A stretch of 13,583 nt of DNA. It comes from an uncultured Curvibacter sp. (lineage in GTDB: Bacteria > Pseudomonadota > Gammaproteobacteria > Burkholderiales > Burkholderiaceae). A program made the position numbers and the translations under genes. The notes under the pieces were generated by a model. That model did not search any database. It was not told the DNA's origin and saw nothing but the letters and a program-made list of their open reading frames with translations. Below, piece after piece: positions 6,047 through 13,583 of the stretch. Where the stretch lies: contig CAMLNH010000026.1 in assembly GCA_946481355.1 (NCBI GenBank), positions 1 through 13,583 of the forward strand, given 5' to 3'. Every line of letters begins with the position of its first letter. The stretch's first letter is position 1.

Positions 6047-6370
6047 TCAGTTGCGCGGGCTGTCGAGCAGTTCCTGGGCATTGGACAGCAGCTTGTCGGC
6101 GATGGCCTCGGCGTTGACGACATAGGTGCCGTCCTCGATGGACTGGCGCACGGCATTGACCTTGTCCATGTCCACGTCGGCGGCGGATTCGCCGCGGTTG
6201 GCCTGTTCGAGGCTGCGCACGGAGGCCGAGACGGTCACCGCCACGCCGCTGGAGCTGGCGCTGCTGGTGGCCGTGGCGGCCGCTTCTTTCTTCGCAGGTG
6301 CAGCCGCGCCCGCCCCGGCCTGCGGCTGGGGCGTCACTTTGGGCATGTCTGCCGGTTGACCTACTTTCAT
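6047..6370 (-). CDS. flgM: Anti-sigma-28 factor FlgM
   Basis: FlgM binds FliA and blocks late flagellar transcription until the hook is complete, when FlgM is exported. The protein has 107 residues, near the family norm. The N-terminal half (about 13-45) is low-complexity Pro/Ala/Ser, consistent with the disordered export region of FlgM. The C-terminal half carries the sigma-binding signature: VDMDKVNAVRQSIEDGTYVV at about 66-85, then NAEAIADKLLSNAQELL. The ATG at 6370 is preceded by GGAG with 6-nt spacing; the frame is open 17 codons further but that extension has no ribosome binding site and would cut into the promoter-proximal leader. A sigma-28 promoter lies about 70 bp upstream, so FliA activity should raise FlgM, a negative feedback loop. 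flgN follows after 27 nt. Confidence 0.95.
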   Translation of the reverse strand: MKVGQPADMPKVTPQPQAGAGAAAPAKKEAAATATSSASSSGVAVTVSASVRSLEQANRGESAADVDMDKVNAVRQSIEDGTYVVNAEAIADKLLSNAQELLDSPRN

Positions 6371-6438
6371 GTCGTTCTCCAAAAAGCCGGGAGCCGGACG
6401 GCCCACCTGGTGAGGCTGCATTCAGCCCCGTACGTAGG

Positions 6439-6465
6439 CTATCGGCAGCATCATGACCGACTTGA
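6439..6465 (-). promoter_or_regulatory. Sigma-28 (FliA) promoter for flgM-flgN
   Basis: On the minus strand TCAA (6462-6465), exactly 15 bp, then GCCGATAG (6439-6446) match the sigma-28 consensus TAAA-N15-GCCGATAA with one mismatch in each element. It sits in the 140-bp gap between flgA and flgM and would give a leader of about 60 nt. It is the only close match I noticed in the window. Confidence 0.85.
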
Positions 6466-6510
6466 GGCTTTTCTTTCCCTGTTTCTTCCTCGCTTTGTCG
6501 CGCGCGGGCC

Positions 6511-7260
6511 TCAGATCTCGGCCCGCACGGTCCGGGCATCGAGCACCCTCACAGTTAGCACGCGCCCACTTTCCATTCTGACCCTTGCCGACTGGCCTAC
6601 GACGCCGACCGAGAGGGTTTGGGCCTGGGCGCTGATCTGGAAACCGCCGCCTTGCACCAGCACACGCACCTGGGTGCCGGCCTGAAAGACCTGTTCGGCG
6701 CGCACCAGGTTCTCGCGCAGGGTCTGGCCGGCGCGCAGCGGGCGGGCGGCCACCAGGCCAGCCCAGGCGTCACGGCCGGCCAGCACGGGGCTGGCTTCGG
6801 CGGCCCAGTCCACTTCGTCCGCCACCAGATCGGTAGCCGACAGCACATCGCCCTGGGCCAGGTCGCGGCGCAGCACCCAGGCGCTGCCCAGGGCCTGCAC
6901 GGTCACGGGCAGAGTCACATTCCAGCGGGTGGCACCTTCCAGGCAGCGCAGGCCGACGCGGCTGGCGCCCCAGAGGCGGCTGCCCGGCGGCAGGTAGACC
7001 TCGACCCGGGCGCAGGGCGCCAGGCGCAGGCGGGCGTCGAGCGCGCCCAGGGTGGCGCGCAGGCGCAAGGGTTGTTCGGCACGGGCGGCGTGCCGGGGCA
7101 GGGTCTGGTCCAGCCACTGGCGGGCCAGGGCCGGCAGATCGGCTTCGCTGCGCACGGCCTGGGCCCCCGCGGGCATCCCCAGACAGGCGGCGAGCAGGGC
7201 CAGACCCACCGCAACGCGGATGCGGATGCGGATCGCAGCGGAAATGCGCGTCGTGTCCAT
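6511..7260 (-). CDS. flgA: Flagellar P-ring assembly chaperone FlgA
   Basis: FlgA is a periplasmic chaperone required for FlgI to assemble into the P ring around the rod. The 249-residue protein begins with a charged N-terminus and a hydrophobic core, with a likely signal peptidase site after AGAQA (residue about 35). The mature part has two cysteines (LAPCARVEVYLPPG and LRCLEG) and a C-terminal SAF-type domain, with VLRRDLAQGDVLSATDL at about 140-160 and repeated beta stretches ending VRVLDARTVRAEI. The frame is open 36 codons further upstream, but AGGAGG at 7268-7273, 7 nt before the ATG at 7260, fixes the start. It diverges from flgB across 229 bp, the classical flgA/flgB arrangement. flgM follows 140 bp downstream with its own promoter. 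Confidence 0.95.
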   Translation of the reverse strand: MDTTRISAAIRIRIRVAVGLALLAACLGMPAGAQAVRSEADLPALARQWLDQTLPRHAARAEQPLRLRATLGALDARLRLAPCARVEVYLPPGSRLWGASRVGLRCLEGATRWNVTLPVTVQALGSAWVLRRDLAQGDVLSATDLVADEVDWAAEASPVLAGRDAWAGLVAARPLRAGQTLRENLVRAEQVFQAGTQVRVLVQGGGFQISAQAQTLSVGVVGQSARVRMESGRVLTVRVLDARTVRAEI

Positions 7261-7274
7261 GTCTGGTCCTCCTG

Positions 7275-7314
7275 CCTGAGCGTCGGGGTGGGGTGTTACA
7301 AAAAAAAGCTCAGG
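7275..7314 (-). repeat. 7-bp inverted repeat in the flgA leader
   Basis: CCTGAGC (7275-7281) and GCTCAGG (7308-7314) are exact inverted copies 26 bp apart. In the flgA mRNA they could pair, with an U-rich loop, one base away from the AGGAGG ribosome binding site. A regulatory effect is possible but not shown; a 7-bp stem with this loop is weak. Confidence 0.3.
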
Positions 7315-7333
7315 AACTCTACCCACCGTGCCG

Positions 7334-7339
7334 ACTATA
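7334..7339 (-). promoter_or_regulatory. Possible -10 element of the flgA promoter
   Basis: TATAGT on the minus strand (5 of 6 to consensus) lies about 75 bp before the flgA start. No good -35 hexamer is present 16-18 bp upstream, which would fit an activator-dependent class II flagellar promoter; the activator (FlhDC or another) cannot be told from this sequence. Confidence 0.35.
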
Positions 7340-7489
7340 CGGACAGGCGTAAAGCGCAAAGGGGGCAAATGCGCGCCTTTTCCCCTTCATTTCGGGCGCT
7401 CGGGAATTCAAGTTTTCACCACAATTTCCGCACGGGGTCCTTCCAGACGCGCACTCCGGCGCCACCCCCACCACTAGCAGAGGTGTGAC

Positions 7490-7906
7490 ATGTTCGACAA
7501 ACTGACCAGCACGATGGACTTCCACGGGAAGGCCCTGGTGCTGCGCGCCGAACGCCAGCGCACCATCGCCAGCAACATCGCCAACGCCGACACGCCGGGC
7601 TATGTGGCGCGCGACCTCAACTTCAAGGACGCCATGAGCGCCGCACTCTCGGGCAAGCAGCTGCCCGGCAGCGCACAGCCCGCCGCCGCCACTCACCCGG
7701 CCCACCTGCCGCTCACCCCGCGCGAGAGTACGCTGGGCTCGGCCATGGGCTACGGCCCGCAGGTGCAGCCGGCCCTGGACAACAACTCCGTCGACCTGGA
7801 CCGCGAGCGCGGCAACTTCGTCGACAACGCGGTGCGCTACGAATCGACCCTGCGTTTCATTAACGGCAGCTCGCGCACGATCTTGAGCGCGATCTCGGGC
7901 CAGTGA
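7490..7906 (+). CDS. flgB: Proximal rod protein FlgB
   Basis: FlgB is a rod subunit close to the MS ring and is secreted by the flagellar export apparatus without a cleaved signal. The 138-residue protein shows the family's N-terminal helix and motif ASNIANADTPGYVARDLNFK (residues about 25-44), a variable Pro/His-rich middle, and the C-terminal part with NNSVDLDRERGNFVDNAVRY and a final helix ending FINGSSRTILSAISGQ. AGAGGTG just before the ATG serves as ribosome binding site. It is the first gene of flgBCDEFGHI, and flgC follows after 23 nt. The divergent region upstream should contain its promoter: CACAAT at 7420-7425 is a weak -10 candidate with no matching -35. Confidence 0.96.
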   Translation: MFDKLTSTMDFHGKALVLRAERQRTIASNIANADTPGYVARDLNFKDAMSAALSGKQLPGSAQPAAATHPAHLPLTPRESTLGSAMGYGPQVQPALDNNSVDLDRERGNFVDNAVRYESTLRFINGSSRTILSAISGQ

Positions 7907-7929
7907 CCCACTGAACAAGGAAGCCCATC

Positions 7930-8334
7930 ATGTCCATGTTCTCCATCTTCAACGTCTCCGGCAGCGCGATCAGCGCGCAGTCGCAGCGCCTCAACGTGGT
8001 GGCCTCCAACCTGGCCAACGCCGACGCCGTGGCCGGCCCCGACGGCCAGACCTACAAGGCGCGCCAGGTGGTGTTCGAGACCGTGCCCATGGACGGCTCG
8101 GCCACCGCGGGCGTCAAGATCCGCAGCATCCAGGAAGACCAGACGCCGGCGCGCCGCGTCTACGAGCCCAGCCACCCCTCGGCCGATGCCGAAGGCTATG
8201 TGAGCCACTCCAACGTGAACGCGGTGGAAGAGATGGTCAACATGATCTCGGCCTCGCGCTCCTACCAGAACAACGTCGAGGTCATGAACACGGCCAAGAC
8301 CCTGCTGCTCAAGACGCTGCAGCTGGGCCAGTAA
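7930..8334 (+). CDS. flgC: Proximal rod protein FlgC
   Basis: FlgC is the second proximal-rod subunit, 134 residues here, the standard size. The N-terminal coiled-coil segment holds [20 protein letters not shown] (residues about 11-30), followed by the FlgC-typical insertion [19 protein letters not shown]. The C-terminal segment has [20 protein letters not shown] (about 95-114) and a last helix [22 protein letters not shown] about 7 nt before the ATG supports the start. The gap to flgB is 23 nt and to flgD only 8 nt, so cotranscription and probably translational coupling with flgD are expected. Confidence 0.97.
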   Translation: MSMFSIFNVSGSAISAQSQRLNVVASNLANADAVAGPDGQTYKARQVVFETVPMDGSATAGVKIRSIQEDQTPARRVYEPSHPSADAEGYVSHSNVNAVEEMVNMISASRSYQNNVEVMNTAKTLLLKTLQLGQ

Positions 8335-8342
8335 GGACAACC

Positions 8343-8993
8343 ATGGTCACCACCGTCAACAACTACACCTACACGCCGACCAACACGTCGGGCGCAGGGG
8401 CCAATTCGGCCGCCGAGATGCAGGACCGCTTCCTCACGCTGCTGGTTGCGCAGATCAACAACCAGGATCCGCTCAACCCCATGGACAACGCGCAGATGAC
8501 GACGCAGATGGCGCAGATCAACACGGTCAGCGGCATCCAGCAGCTCAACGAGACCATGAAGAGCATGAACACCCAGTTCAACGCCATGCAGGTGCTGCAG
8601 GGCACGGCACTGGTGGGTCGCGACGTGCTGATCCCCGGCAACACGCTGTGGCGCGACGCGACCACGGGCATGGCCGGCTCGGCTTTCGATCTGGGCGGCT
8701 CGGCCAGCCAGGTCAAGATCGAGATCCTCTCGCCCTCAGGTGTGGTGCTCGACACCATCACCTCGGGCGCCATGGAGGCCGGCCGCAACTCCTTCACCTG
8801 GGATGCATCCGACTACAAGAACTACCCCAGCCTGAGCTACCGCGTCACCGCCGTCAACAAGGGCGAAGCCGTGGCCGCCACCACCTACAGCAGCGACCGC
8901 GTGCTGGCTGTGGGCACGGTCAACGGTCTCCTCAACCTCGATCTGCTGAGCGGCCAGAGCGTGCCGTACTCGAAGATCGCCGCCGTTTTCTAA
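8343..8993 (+). CDS. flgD: Hook cap protein FlgD
   Basis: FlgD sits as a scaffold at the tip of the growing hook, allows FlgE to polymerise, and is discarded when the hook is complete. The 216-residue protein has the conserved N-terminal region: MQDRFLTLLVAQINNQDPLN (residues about 27-46), then PMDNAQMTTQMAQINTVSGI. The C-terminal half forms the FlgD Ig-like and Tudor-like domains, with LVGRDVLIPGN at about 90, then VKIEILSPSGVVLDT, WDASDYKNYPSLSYRVTAV and a short beta tail GLLNLDLLSGQSV. AAGGAC 5-6 nt before the ATG acts as ribosome binding site. flgE follows after 18 nt. Confidence 0.97.
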   Translation: MVTTVNNYTYTPTNTSGAGANSAAEMQDRFLTLLVAQINNQDPLNPMDNAQMTTQMAQINTVSGIQQLNETMKSMNTQFNAMQVLQGTALVGRDVLIPGNTLWRDATTGMAGSAFDLGGSASQVKIEILSPSGVVLDTITSGAMEAGRNSFTWDASDYKNYPSLSYRVTAVNKGEAVAATTYSSDRVLAVGTVNGLLNLDLLSGQSVPYSKIAAVF

Positions 8994-9011
8994 ACCCCGA
9001 AGGAACACACC

Positions 9012-10253
9012 ATGGGATTCCAGACTGGTCTTTCCGGCCTCAACGCTTCCAGCAAGAACCTGGACGTGATCGGCCACAACATCGCCAACGCCAACACCAC
9101 GGGCTTCAAGTACTCGCGCGCCGAGTTCTCCGAGCTGGTGGCCTCGTCCATCGGCGCCGGCGGCAGCAACCAGGCCGGACTGGGCGTGGCGCTGGACACG
9201 GTGGCCCAGCAGTTCACGCAGGGCAACCTCAGCATCACGGGCAACACGCTGGATGTGGCCATCAACGGCGCCGGCTTCTTCCAGCTGCTGATGCAGGACG
9301 GCACCACGGCCTACACGCGCTCGGGCAACTTCAAGCTGGACAACAACGGCACCATCATCACCAATTCGGGCGCGCAAGTGCTGGGCTACCCCACCACCAC
9401 GGCCGGCGTGCCCACCAGCACCACCCCCGGCCCGCTGGTGCTGCCCACGGGTGCACCGATTCCGGCCCAGGCCACGACCAGCATCACGGCCGAGTTCAAC
9501 CTCAACGCCGCCGACACCACGGTCTACAACCGGGTCACCGACACGCCCCCCTACACGACCTATGGCACGGCACTGAACGTCTACGACTCGCAGGGCAACC
9601 CCGAGCTGTTCAGCGTCTACTTCACCCGCGACACCTCCGTCGTCGGCCCGCCGGCTGAAGACGTGTGGCAGGTCTGGGATGCCAATGCGCCTCCCACCGT
9701 CCCCGCCAACACCCCGCTGTTCAGCATGCGCTTCGACAGCACGGGCCAACTGACCTTCCCGGTCGTCATGCCCACGGTAACCATCCCCACGGCTTCGGCC
9801 GTGACGCCCGACATCGTGGCCACCTTCGACATCTCGAACGTGACCCAGTACGCCGCAGCCTTCGGGGTGACCGACCTGAGGCAGGACGGCTACACCGCCG
9901 GCAGCTTCGTGGGCATGTCGATCTCCGAGCTGGGCGTGGTGACCGCGCGCTACTCCAACGGTCAGACCCAGGCCGCGGGCATGCTGGCGCTGGCGGACTT
10001 CCGCAACCCGCAGGGCCTGGAGCCCATCGGCAACAACAACTGGGCCGAGACCTTTGCCTCGGGCCAGCCGCTCATGGGCCAGCCCGGCCAGGGCAAGTTC
10101 GGCGCCACGCGCTCCGGCGCGCTGGAAGATTCCAACGTGGACCTGACGGCCGAGCTCGTGAACATGATGACCGCGCAGCGCGCCTACCAGGCCAACGCGC
10201 AGACCATCAAGACCCAGGACCAGGTGCTCCAGACCCTGGTGAACCTGCGCTGA
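9012..10253 (+). CDS. flgE: Flagellar hook protein FlgE
   Basis: FlgE is the structural subunit of the hook, secreted through the export gate and assembled under the FlgD cap. The protein has 413 residues, a typical length. The conserved N-terminus reads GFQTGLSGLNASSKNLDVIG then HNIANANTTGFKYSRAEF (residues 2-39). The D1 part includes GNTLDVAINGAGFFQL at about 77-92 and YTRSGNFKLDNNG. The middle (about 135-310) is the variable, Thr/Ala/Pro-rich surface domain, with LNVYDSQGNPELFSVYF typical of the FlgE D2 domain. The C-terminus ends with ALEDSNVDLTAELVNMMTAQ, then RAYQANAQTIKTQDQVLQTL. GAAGGAA before the ATG is the ribosome binding site. It lies 18 nt after flgD and 22 nt before flgF. Confidence 0.97.
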   Translation: MGFQTGLSGLNASSKNLDVIGHNIANANTTGFKYSRAEFSELVASSIGAGGSNQAGLGVALDTVAQQFTQGNLSITGNTLDVAINGAGFFQLLMQDGTTAYTRSGNFKLDNNGTIITNSGAQVLGYPTTTAGVPTSTTPGPLVLPTGAPIPAQATTSITAEFNLNAADTTVYNRVTDTPPYTTYGTALNVYDSQGNPELFSVYFTRDTSVVGPPAEDVWQVWDANAPPTVPANTPLFSMRFDSTGQLTFPVVMPTVTIPTASAVTPDIVATFDISNVTQYAAAFGVTDLRQDGYTAGSFVGMSISELGVVTARYSNGQTQAAGMLALADFRNPQGLEPIGNNNWAETFASGQPLMGQPGQGKFGATRSGALEDSNVDLTAELVNMMTAQRAYQANAQTIKTQDQVLQTLVNLR

Positions 10254-10275
10254 GCCGCACTGAAAGAGAGCTGCC

Positions 10276-11016
10276 ATGGACCGCATGATCTACACCGCGA
10301 TGACCGGGGCCAATGCCGCGGCGCACCGGCAGTCGGTGCTGTCCCACAACCTGGCCAACGTCTCGACCAACGGCTTCCGCGCCGAGCTCTCGACCTACCG
10401 TGCCGTGCCGCTGCGCGGCGACGGTGCCACCACACGCGTGCTGGCCCTCGAAGCCACAGCCGGCCACCGCGATGCGCCCGGCCCGGCTCTGCGCACCGGC
10501 CGCGATCTCGACGCCATGCCCCAGGGCAGCAACTGGTTTGCCGTGCAGGGCCTGGATGGCACCGAGGCCTACACGCGCAACGGCGGCTTCGAGGTCTCGG
10601 CCACGGGCATCCTGCAGACCGCCAACGGCCTGGCCGTGCTGTCCGACGGCGGCACGCCCATCCAGCTGCCCCAGGATTCGGTGATCAGCCTGGGCTTTGA
10701 CGGCACCATCAGCGCCAAGACCGGCAACCAGCCCTCCAACGTGGTGGGCCGCCTCAAGCTGGCCACGCCCACGCCCGAGGACCCGCTCAAGCGCGGCACC
10801 GATGGCCTGTTCCGCGCGGCCTCGGGCAACCCGCTGCCCAACGACGGCAATGCCCGCATGCTGATCGGCGTGCTCGAAGGCTCCAACGTGAATGCCGTGG
10901 AGACCATGGTGGGCATGATCCAGACCGCCCGGCAGTTCGAGCAGCAGATGCGTCTGCTGCAGACCGCCGAATCCAACGACCGCTCCGCCGGCCAGTTGCT
11001 CAGCCTGCAAGGCTGA
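10276..11016 (+). CDS. flgF: Proximal rod protein FlgF
   Basis: FlgF is a rod subunit located between the FlgB/C part and the distal FlgG rod. The 246-residue protein begins MDRMIYTAMTGANAAAHRQS and carries LSHNLANVSTNGFRAEL (residues about 24-40), the N-terminal signature shared by rod and hook proteins. The mid region has NWFAVQGLDGTEAYTRNGGF (about 86-105), and the C-terminus VLEGSNVNAVETMVGMIQTA then RQFEQQMRLLQTAE. The start MDRMIY is the form usual for FlgF, as opposed to the FlgG start seen in the next gene. An AAAGAGAG purine stretch precedes the ATG. The gap to flgG is 24 nt. Confidence 0.96.
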   Translation: MDRMIYTAMTGANAAAHRQSVLSHNLANVSTNGFRAELSTYRAVPLRGDGATTRVLALEATAGHRDAPGPALRTGRDLDAMPQGSNWFAVQGLDGTEAYTRNGGFEVSATGILQTANGLAVLSDGGTPIQLPQDSVISLGFDGTISAKTGNQPSNVVGRLKLATPTPEDPLKRGTDGLFRAASGNPLPNDGNARMLIGVLEGSNVNAVETMVGMIQTARQFEQQMRLLQTAESNDRSAGQLLSLQG

Positions 11017-11040
11017 CGCGCCATCTCCTAGGAAACCGCC

Positions 11041-11823
11041 ATGTTCAATTCCCTCTGGATCTCCAAGACCGGCATGGAAGCCCAGCAGATGCAGCTGGAC
11101 GTTGTCTCGAACAACCTGGCCAACTCATCGACCACGGGCTTCAAGCGCGCGCACGCCGTGTTCGAAGACCTGATGTACCAGAACCTGCGCCAGGCGGGTT
11201 CGGCCACCTCGGAACAGTCGCAGCTGCCCACGGGCCTGCAGGTGGGTCTGGGCGTGCGCACCGTGGCCACCAGCCGCAACTTCACGCAAGGCAGCCTGCA
11301 GCAGTCGGGCAACGGCATGGACGTGGCCATCCAGGGCAACGGTTTCTTCCAGATCACCATGCCCGACGGCACCATCAACTACACGCGCGACGGCGCCTTC
11401 CAGGTCAACGCCCAGGGTCAGATCGTCACCAGCAACGGCCTGCCCGTGGCCAACGGCATCACCGTGCCGGCCAACGCCACCAACATCTCGATCTCGGCCG
11501 ACGGCAACGTGACGGCCACCATCCCCGGCCAGGTCGCGCCGCAGCCCATCGGCACCATCGCGCTGGCCAGCTTCATCAACCCCGCGGGCCTGGACCCGCG
11601 CGGCCAGAACCTCTACGCCGAGACCGCCGCCTCGGGCCAGCCCAACACAGGCACGCCGGGCACCAACGGTCTGGGCCAGCTCATGCAGGGCTTCCTCGAA
11701 ACCTCCAACGTCAACGTGGTGCAGGAGCTGGTGACCATGATCCAGGTCCAGCGCGCCTACGAGATGAACTCCAAGGCCATCCAGACCTCGGACCAGATGC
11801 TGCAGAAGCTGGGACAGCTGTGA
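11041..11823 (+). CDS. flgG: Distal rod protein FlgG
   Basis: FlgG forms the distal rod that passes through the P and L rings. The 260-residue protein has the canonical length and sequence: [20 protein letters not shown] and [20 protein letters not shown] near the N-terminus, then [20 protein letters not shown] (about 62-81), [16 protein letters not shown] (about 92-107), and the C-terminal [20 protein letters not shown] with [20 protein letters not shown]. It includes the FlgG-specific insertion ([20 protein letters not shown]), absent from FlgF, that distinguishes the distal rod from the proximal rod. TAGGAAA 6 nt before the ATG is the ribosome binding site. Its stop overlaps the flgH ATG by one base. 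Confidence 0.97.
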   Translation: MFNSLWISKTGMEAQQMQLDVVSNNLANSSTTGFKRAHAVFEDLMYQNLRQAGSATSEQSQLPTGLQVGLGVRTVATSRNFTQGSLQQSGNGMDVAIQGNGFFQITMPDGTINYTRDGAFQVNAQGQIVTSNGLPVANGITVPANATNISISADGNVTATIPGQVAPQPIGTIALASFINPAGLDPRGQNLYAETAASGQPNTGTPGTNGLGQLMQGFLETSNVNVVQELVTMIQVQRAYEMNSKAIQTSDQMLQKLGQL

Positions 11824-12500
11824 TGAAGCACCTCACCCTGATCCTCGGCGTGACGCTGCTCGCGGGTTGTGCTGCAACGCCGAAGCCCGCGCAGGTGGAC
11901 TTCGCTGCGCCGGCACTGGCACAGCGCCCGGCCCAGCCGGCATCGCGCCTGCCCACGGGCAGCCTGTTCCAGCCCACGACCTACCGCGCGAGCTTCGAGG
12001 ACCGGCGCGCACGCCAGGTCGGCGACATCGTGACCATCCGCATCGTCGAGAACGTCACGGCCAGCCAGAAGTCCAGCTCCACGGCCAACCGCAGCAGCAG
12101 CATCGAAGGCAGCATCACCGCCATCCCGGGCCTGAAGTTCCCGGGCACGGCAGCCGAGAACCGCCTGCGCATCGGCGCCGGCAGCGACGTGGACTTCTCC
12201 GGCGCAGGTGGTACCGAAGCAGCCAACACCTTTGCGGGCACGATCACGGCCTCGGTGGCCGAGCTGCTGCCCAACGGGCACCTGCTGGTGGTGGGTGAGA
12301 AGCAGATCGGCCTGAACCACAACGTCGACGTGCTGCGCTTCACGGGCACCATCGACCCGCTGGCCATCCTGCCCGGCAACATCGTCAACTCCAGCGCCGT
12401 AGCCAATGTGCGCGTGGAATCCAAGGGGCGCGGCCCGCAGTACGAAGCCCAGACCGTGGGCTGGCTGACGCGCTTTTTCATGAACGTGTCGCCGTTCTGA
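11823..12500 (+). CDS. flgH: L-ring lipoprotein FlgH
   Basis: FlgH is the outer-membrane lipoprotein that forms the L-ring bushing around the rod. The N-terminus is a lipoprotein signal, [20 protein letters not shown], with lipobox LAGC and the acylated Cys at residue 16. The mature protein has SLFQPTTYRASFEDRRARQV, VGDIVTIRIVENVTASQKSS (about 61-80), a GAGSDVDFSGAGGTEAANTF stretch, and the conserved LLPNGHLLVVGEKQIGLN and IVNSSAVANVRVESKGRG motifs. The length of 225 aa is typical. I chose ATG 11823, which overlaps the flgG stop by one base (TGATG); a GTG at 11820 in the same frame would add one residue. GGGA at 11811-11814 can serve as ribosome binding site. flgI starts 61 bp downstream. Confidence 0.96.
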   Translation: MKHLTLILGVTLLAGCAATPKPAQVDFAAPALAQRPAQPASRLPTGSLFQPTTYRASFEDRRARQVGDIVTIRIVENVTASQKSSSTANRSSSIEGSITAIPGLKFPGTAAENRLRIGAGSDVDFSGAGGTEAANTFAGTITASVAELLPNGHLLVVGEKQIGLNHNVDVLRFTGTIDPLAILPGNIVNSSAVANVRVESKGRGPQYEAQTVGWLTRFFMNVSPF

Positions 12501-12561
12501 AGCCCGACCTCGCCCTTACCGACAACTTCGACCTGCCACGCCAGAACTTGAGGCCCGCACC

Positions 12562-13583
12562 ATGAACACCTCCCTGCTCGCCCGCTGCACCACGGCCCTG
12601 CTGCTGGGCCTGCTGGCGCTGGCGCCGGCCCAGGCCAGCCGCATCAAGGAAGTGGCGGCCATCGAGGGCGTGCGCAGCAACCAGCTCACGGGCTTCGGCC
12701 TGGTCATCGGCCTGGACGGCACCGGCGACCAGACCACGCAGATGCCCTACACCACGCAGACGCTGAGCAACTACCTGCAGCAGATGGGCATCACGCTGGC
12801 GCCCGAGCTCGCCTCGCGCCTGCAGCTCAAGAACGTGGCGGCCGTGCTGGTCACGGCGCAGCTGCCGGCCTTCGCCCGCCCGGGCCAGGCCATGGACGTC
12901 ACCGTCTCCTCGCTGGGCAATGCCAAGTCGCTCAAGGGCGGCACGCTGGTGGCCACGCCGCTGCGCGGCGCCGATGGCCAGGTCTACGCCCTGGCGCAGG
13001 GCAGCCTGGTGATCGCCGGCGCCGGTGCCTCGGCCGGCGGCAGCCGCGTGCAGATCAACCACCTGACGGCGGGCCGCATCCCCGCGGGCGCGCAGATCGA
13101 GCGCGCCGTGCCCACGCCCCTGCTCGAAGGCGACAGCATCCGCCTGAGCCTGGACGCGAGCGACTTCCAGACCGCGCGCCGCGTGGCCGGCGCCATCAAC
13201 ACCCGCTTCGGCGACGGCGTGGCCCGCGCGCTCGACGGCCGCACGGTGGACGTGCGTGCACCCACCACGCCCAACGACCGCATCAACTTCCTGGCCGAGC
13301 TCGAGGAGCTGCCGCTGGAGAGCTCCGTACCCGCCGCCAAGGTGGTGATCAATTCACGCACCGGCTCCATCGTGCTCAACCAGGCCGTGACCCTGGGCCC
13401 CTGCGCCATCGCGCACGGCAACCTGTCGATCAGCATCAGCTCCACGCCGGTGATCAGCCAGCCCGGCCCGCTCTCGGGCGGCCAGACGGTGGTGACCGAA
13501 CAGGCCACCATCGAGGTGCGCCAGGAGCCCGGCATGCTGATCCAGCTGCCCGCCGCGCCCAAGCTGGCCGACGTGGTGCGCGC
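12562..13583 (+). CDS. flgI: P-ring protein FlgI (3' end beyond the window)
   Basis: FlgI forms the P ring in the peptidoglycan layer around the rod and depends on FlgA for assembly. The frame is open from the ATG at 12562 to the window edge, giving 340 complete codons; the family is usually about 365-375 residues, so roughly the last 30 are missing. A Sec signal peptide covers about residues 1-26 (hydrophobic LLLGLLALA, likely cleavage after AQA). The mature protein shows VRSNQLTGFGLVIGLDGTGD at about 39-58, LKNVAAVLVTAQLPAFARPG (about 93-112), the SLKGGTLVATPLRGADGQVY stretch and, late, AIAHGNLSISISSTPVISQP with GPLSGGQTVV. GAGG at 12550-12553 is the likely ribosome binding site. The 61-bp gap after flgH shows no terminator or promoter I can recognise. 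Confidence 0.96.
   Translation, partial: MNTSLLARCTTALLLGLLALAPAQASRIKEVAAIEGVRSNQLTGFGLVIGLDGTGDQTTQMPYTTQTLSNYLQQMGITLAPELASRLQLKNVAAVLVTAQLPAFARPGQAMDVTVSSLGNAKSLKGGTLVATPLRGADGQVYALAQGSLVIAGAGASAGGSRVQINHLTAGRIPAGAQIERAVPTPLLEGDSIRLSLDASDFQTARRVAGAINTRFGDGVARALDGRTVDVRAPTTPNDRINFLAELEELPLESSVPAAKVVINSRTGSIVLNQAVTLGPCAIAHGNLSISISSTPVISQPGPLSGGQTVVTEQATIEVRQEPGMLIQLPAAPKLADVVR

Noticed and set aside
7409..7433. A sigma-28-like site upstream of flgB (TCAAG followed by TCCGCACG)
   Set aside because: Only 3 of 8 bases of the -10 element match, and flgB is an early gene not expected to need FliA.
8736..10286. A 516-codon open frame on the minus strand opposite flgD and flgE
   Set aside because: It overlaps two unmistakable flagellar genes and has the Gly/His/Arg-rich composition of a codon-bias artefact.
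1..13583. CRISPR arrays, tRNA or rRNA genes, insertion sequences, phage genes
   Set aside because: I saw no regularly spaced repeats, no tRNA-like cloverleaf and no transposase or phage protein; apart from the cassette-like element the window is ordinary flagellar DNA.

Overview
The window is a 13.6-kb piece of a chromosomal flagellar locus from a high-GC bacterium. Gene order, protein sequences and the roughly 70% GC of the flagellar genes suggest a betaproteobacterium, most likely Burkholderiales and Comamonadaceae-like. That placement is inferred from sequence character only; there is no rRNA or other taxonomic marker here.

Left part, plus strand (1-4460): the 3' three quarters of flhA (export gate), then flhF (SRP-type GTPase), a FlhG/MinD-like gene and fliA (sigma-28). 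These four are translationally coupled by 4-bp, 8-bp and 1-bp overlaps. The FlhG-like protein has lost the Walker A loop of the family. It keeps a remnant of the N-terminal helix that in FlhG proteins stimulates FlhF.

Middle part, minus strand (4461-6510): a YCII/DGPF-family gene faces fliA. Next to it is a lower-GC ORF of unknown function enclosed by a perfect 12-bp inverted repeat, with an attC-like imperfect hairpin directly after its stop. The arrangement looks like a single integron-type gene cassette (about 5008-5533) sitting without an integrase inside the flagellar locus. Beyond it come a rho-independent terminator, flgN (export chaperone) and flgM (anti-sigma-28). A clear sigma-28 promoter lies upstream of flgM.

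Right part: flgA (P-ring chaperone, minus strand) diverges from the long plus-strand operon flgBCDEFGHI (rod, hook cap, hook, L ring, P ring). flgI runs off the right edge.

As a system, FlhA exports rod and hook proteins, FlgB/C/F/G build the rod, FlgD caps the growing hook made of FlgE, and FlgA helps FlgI assemble the P ring while FlgH forms the L ring. FlgM holds FliA inactive until hook completion; the sigma-28 promoter in front of flgM closes that feedback loop. FlhF and its FlhG-like partner would set flagellar site and number. No stretch longer than 300 bases lacks a gene; the longest gap is the 229-bp flgA/flgB divergent region.
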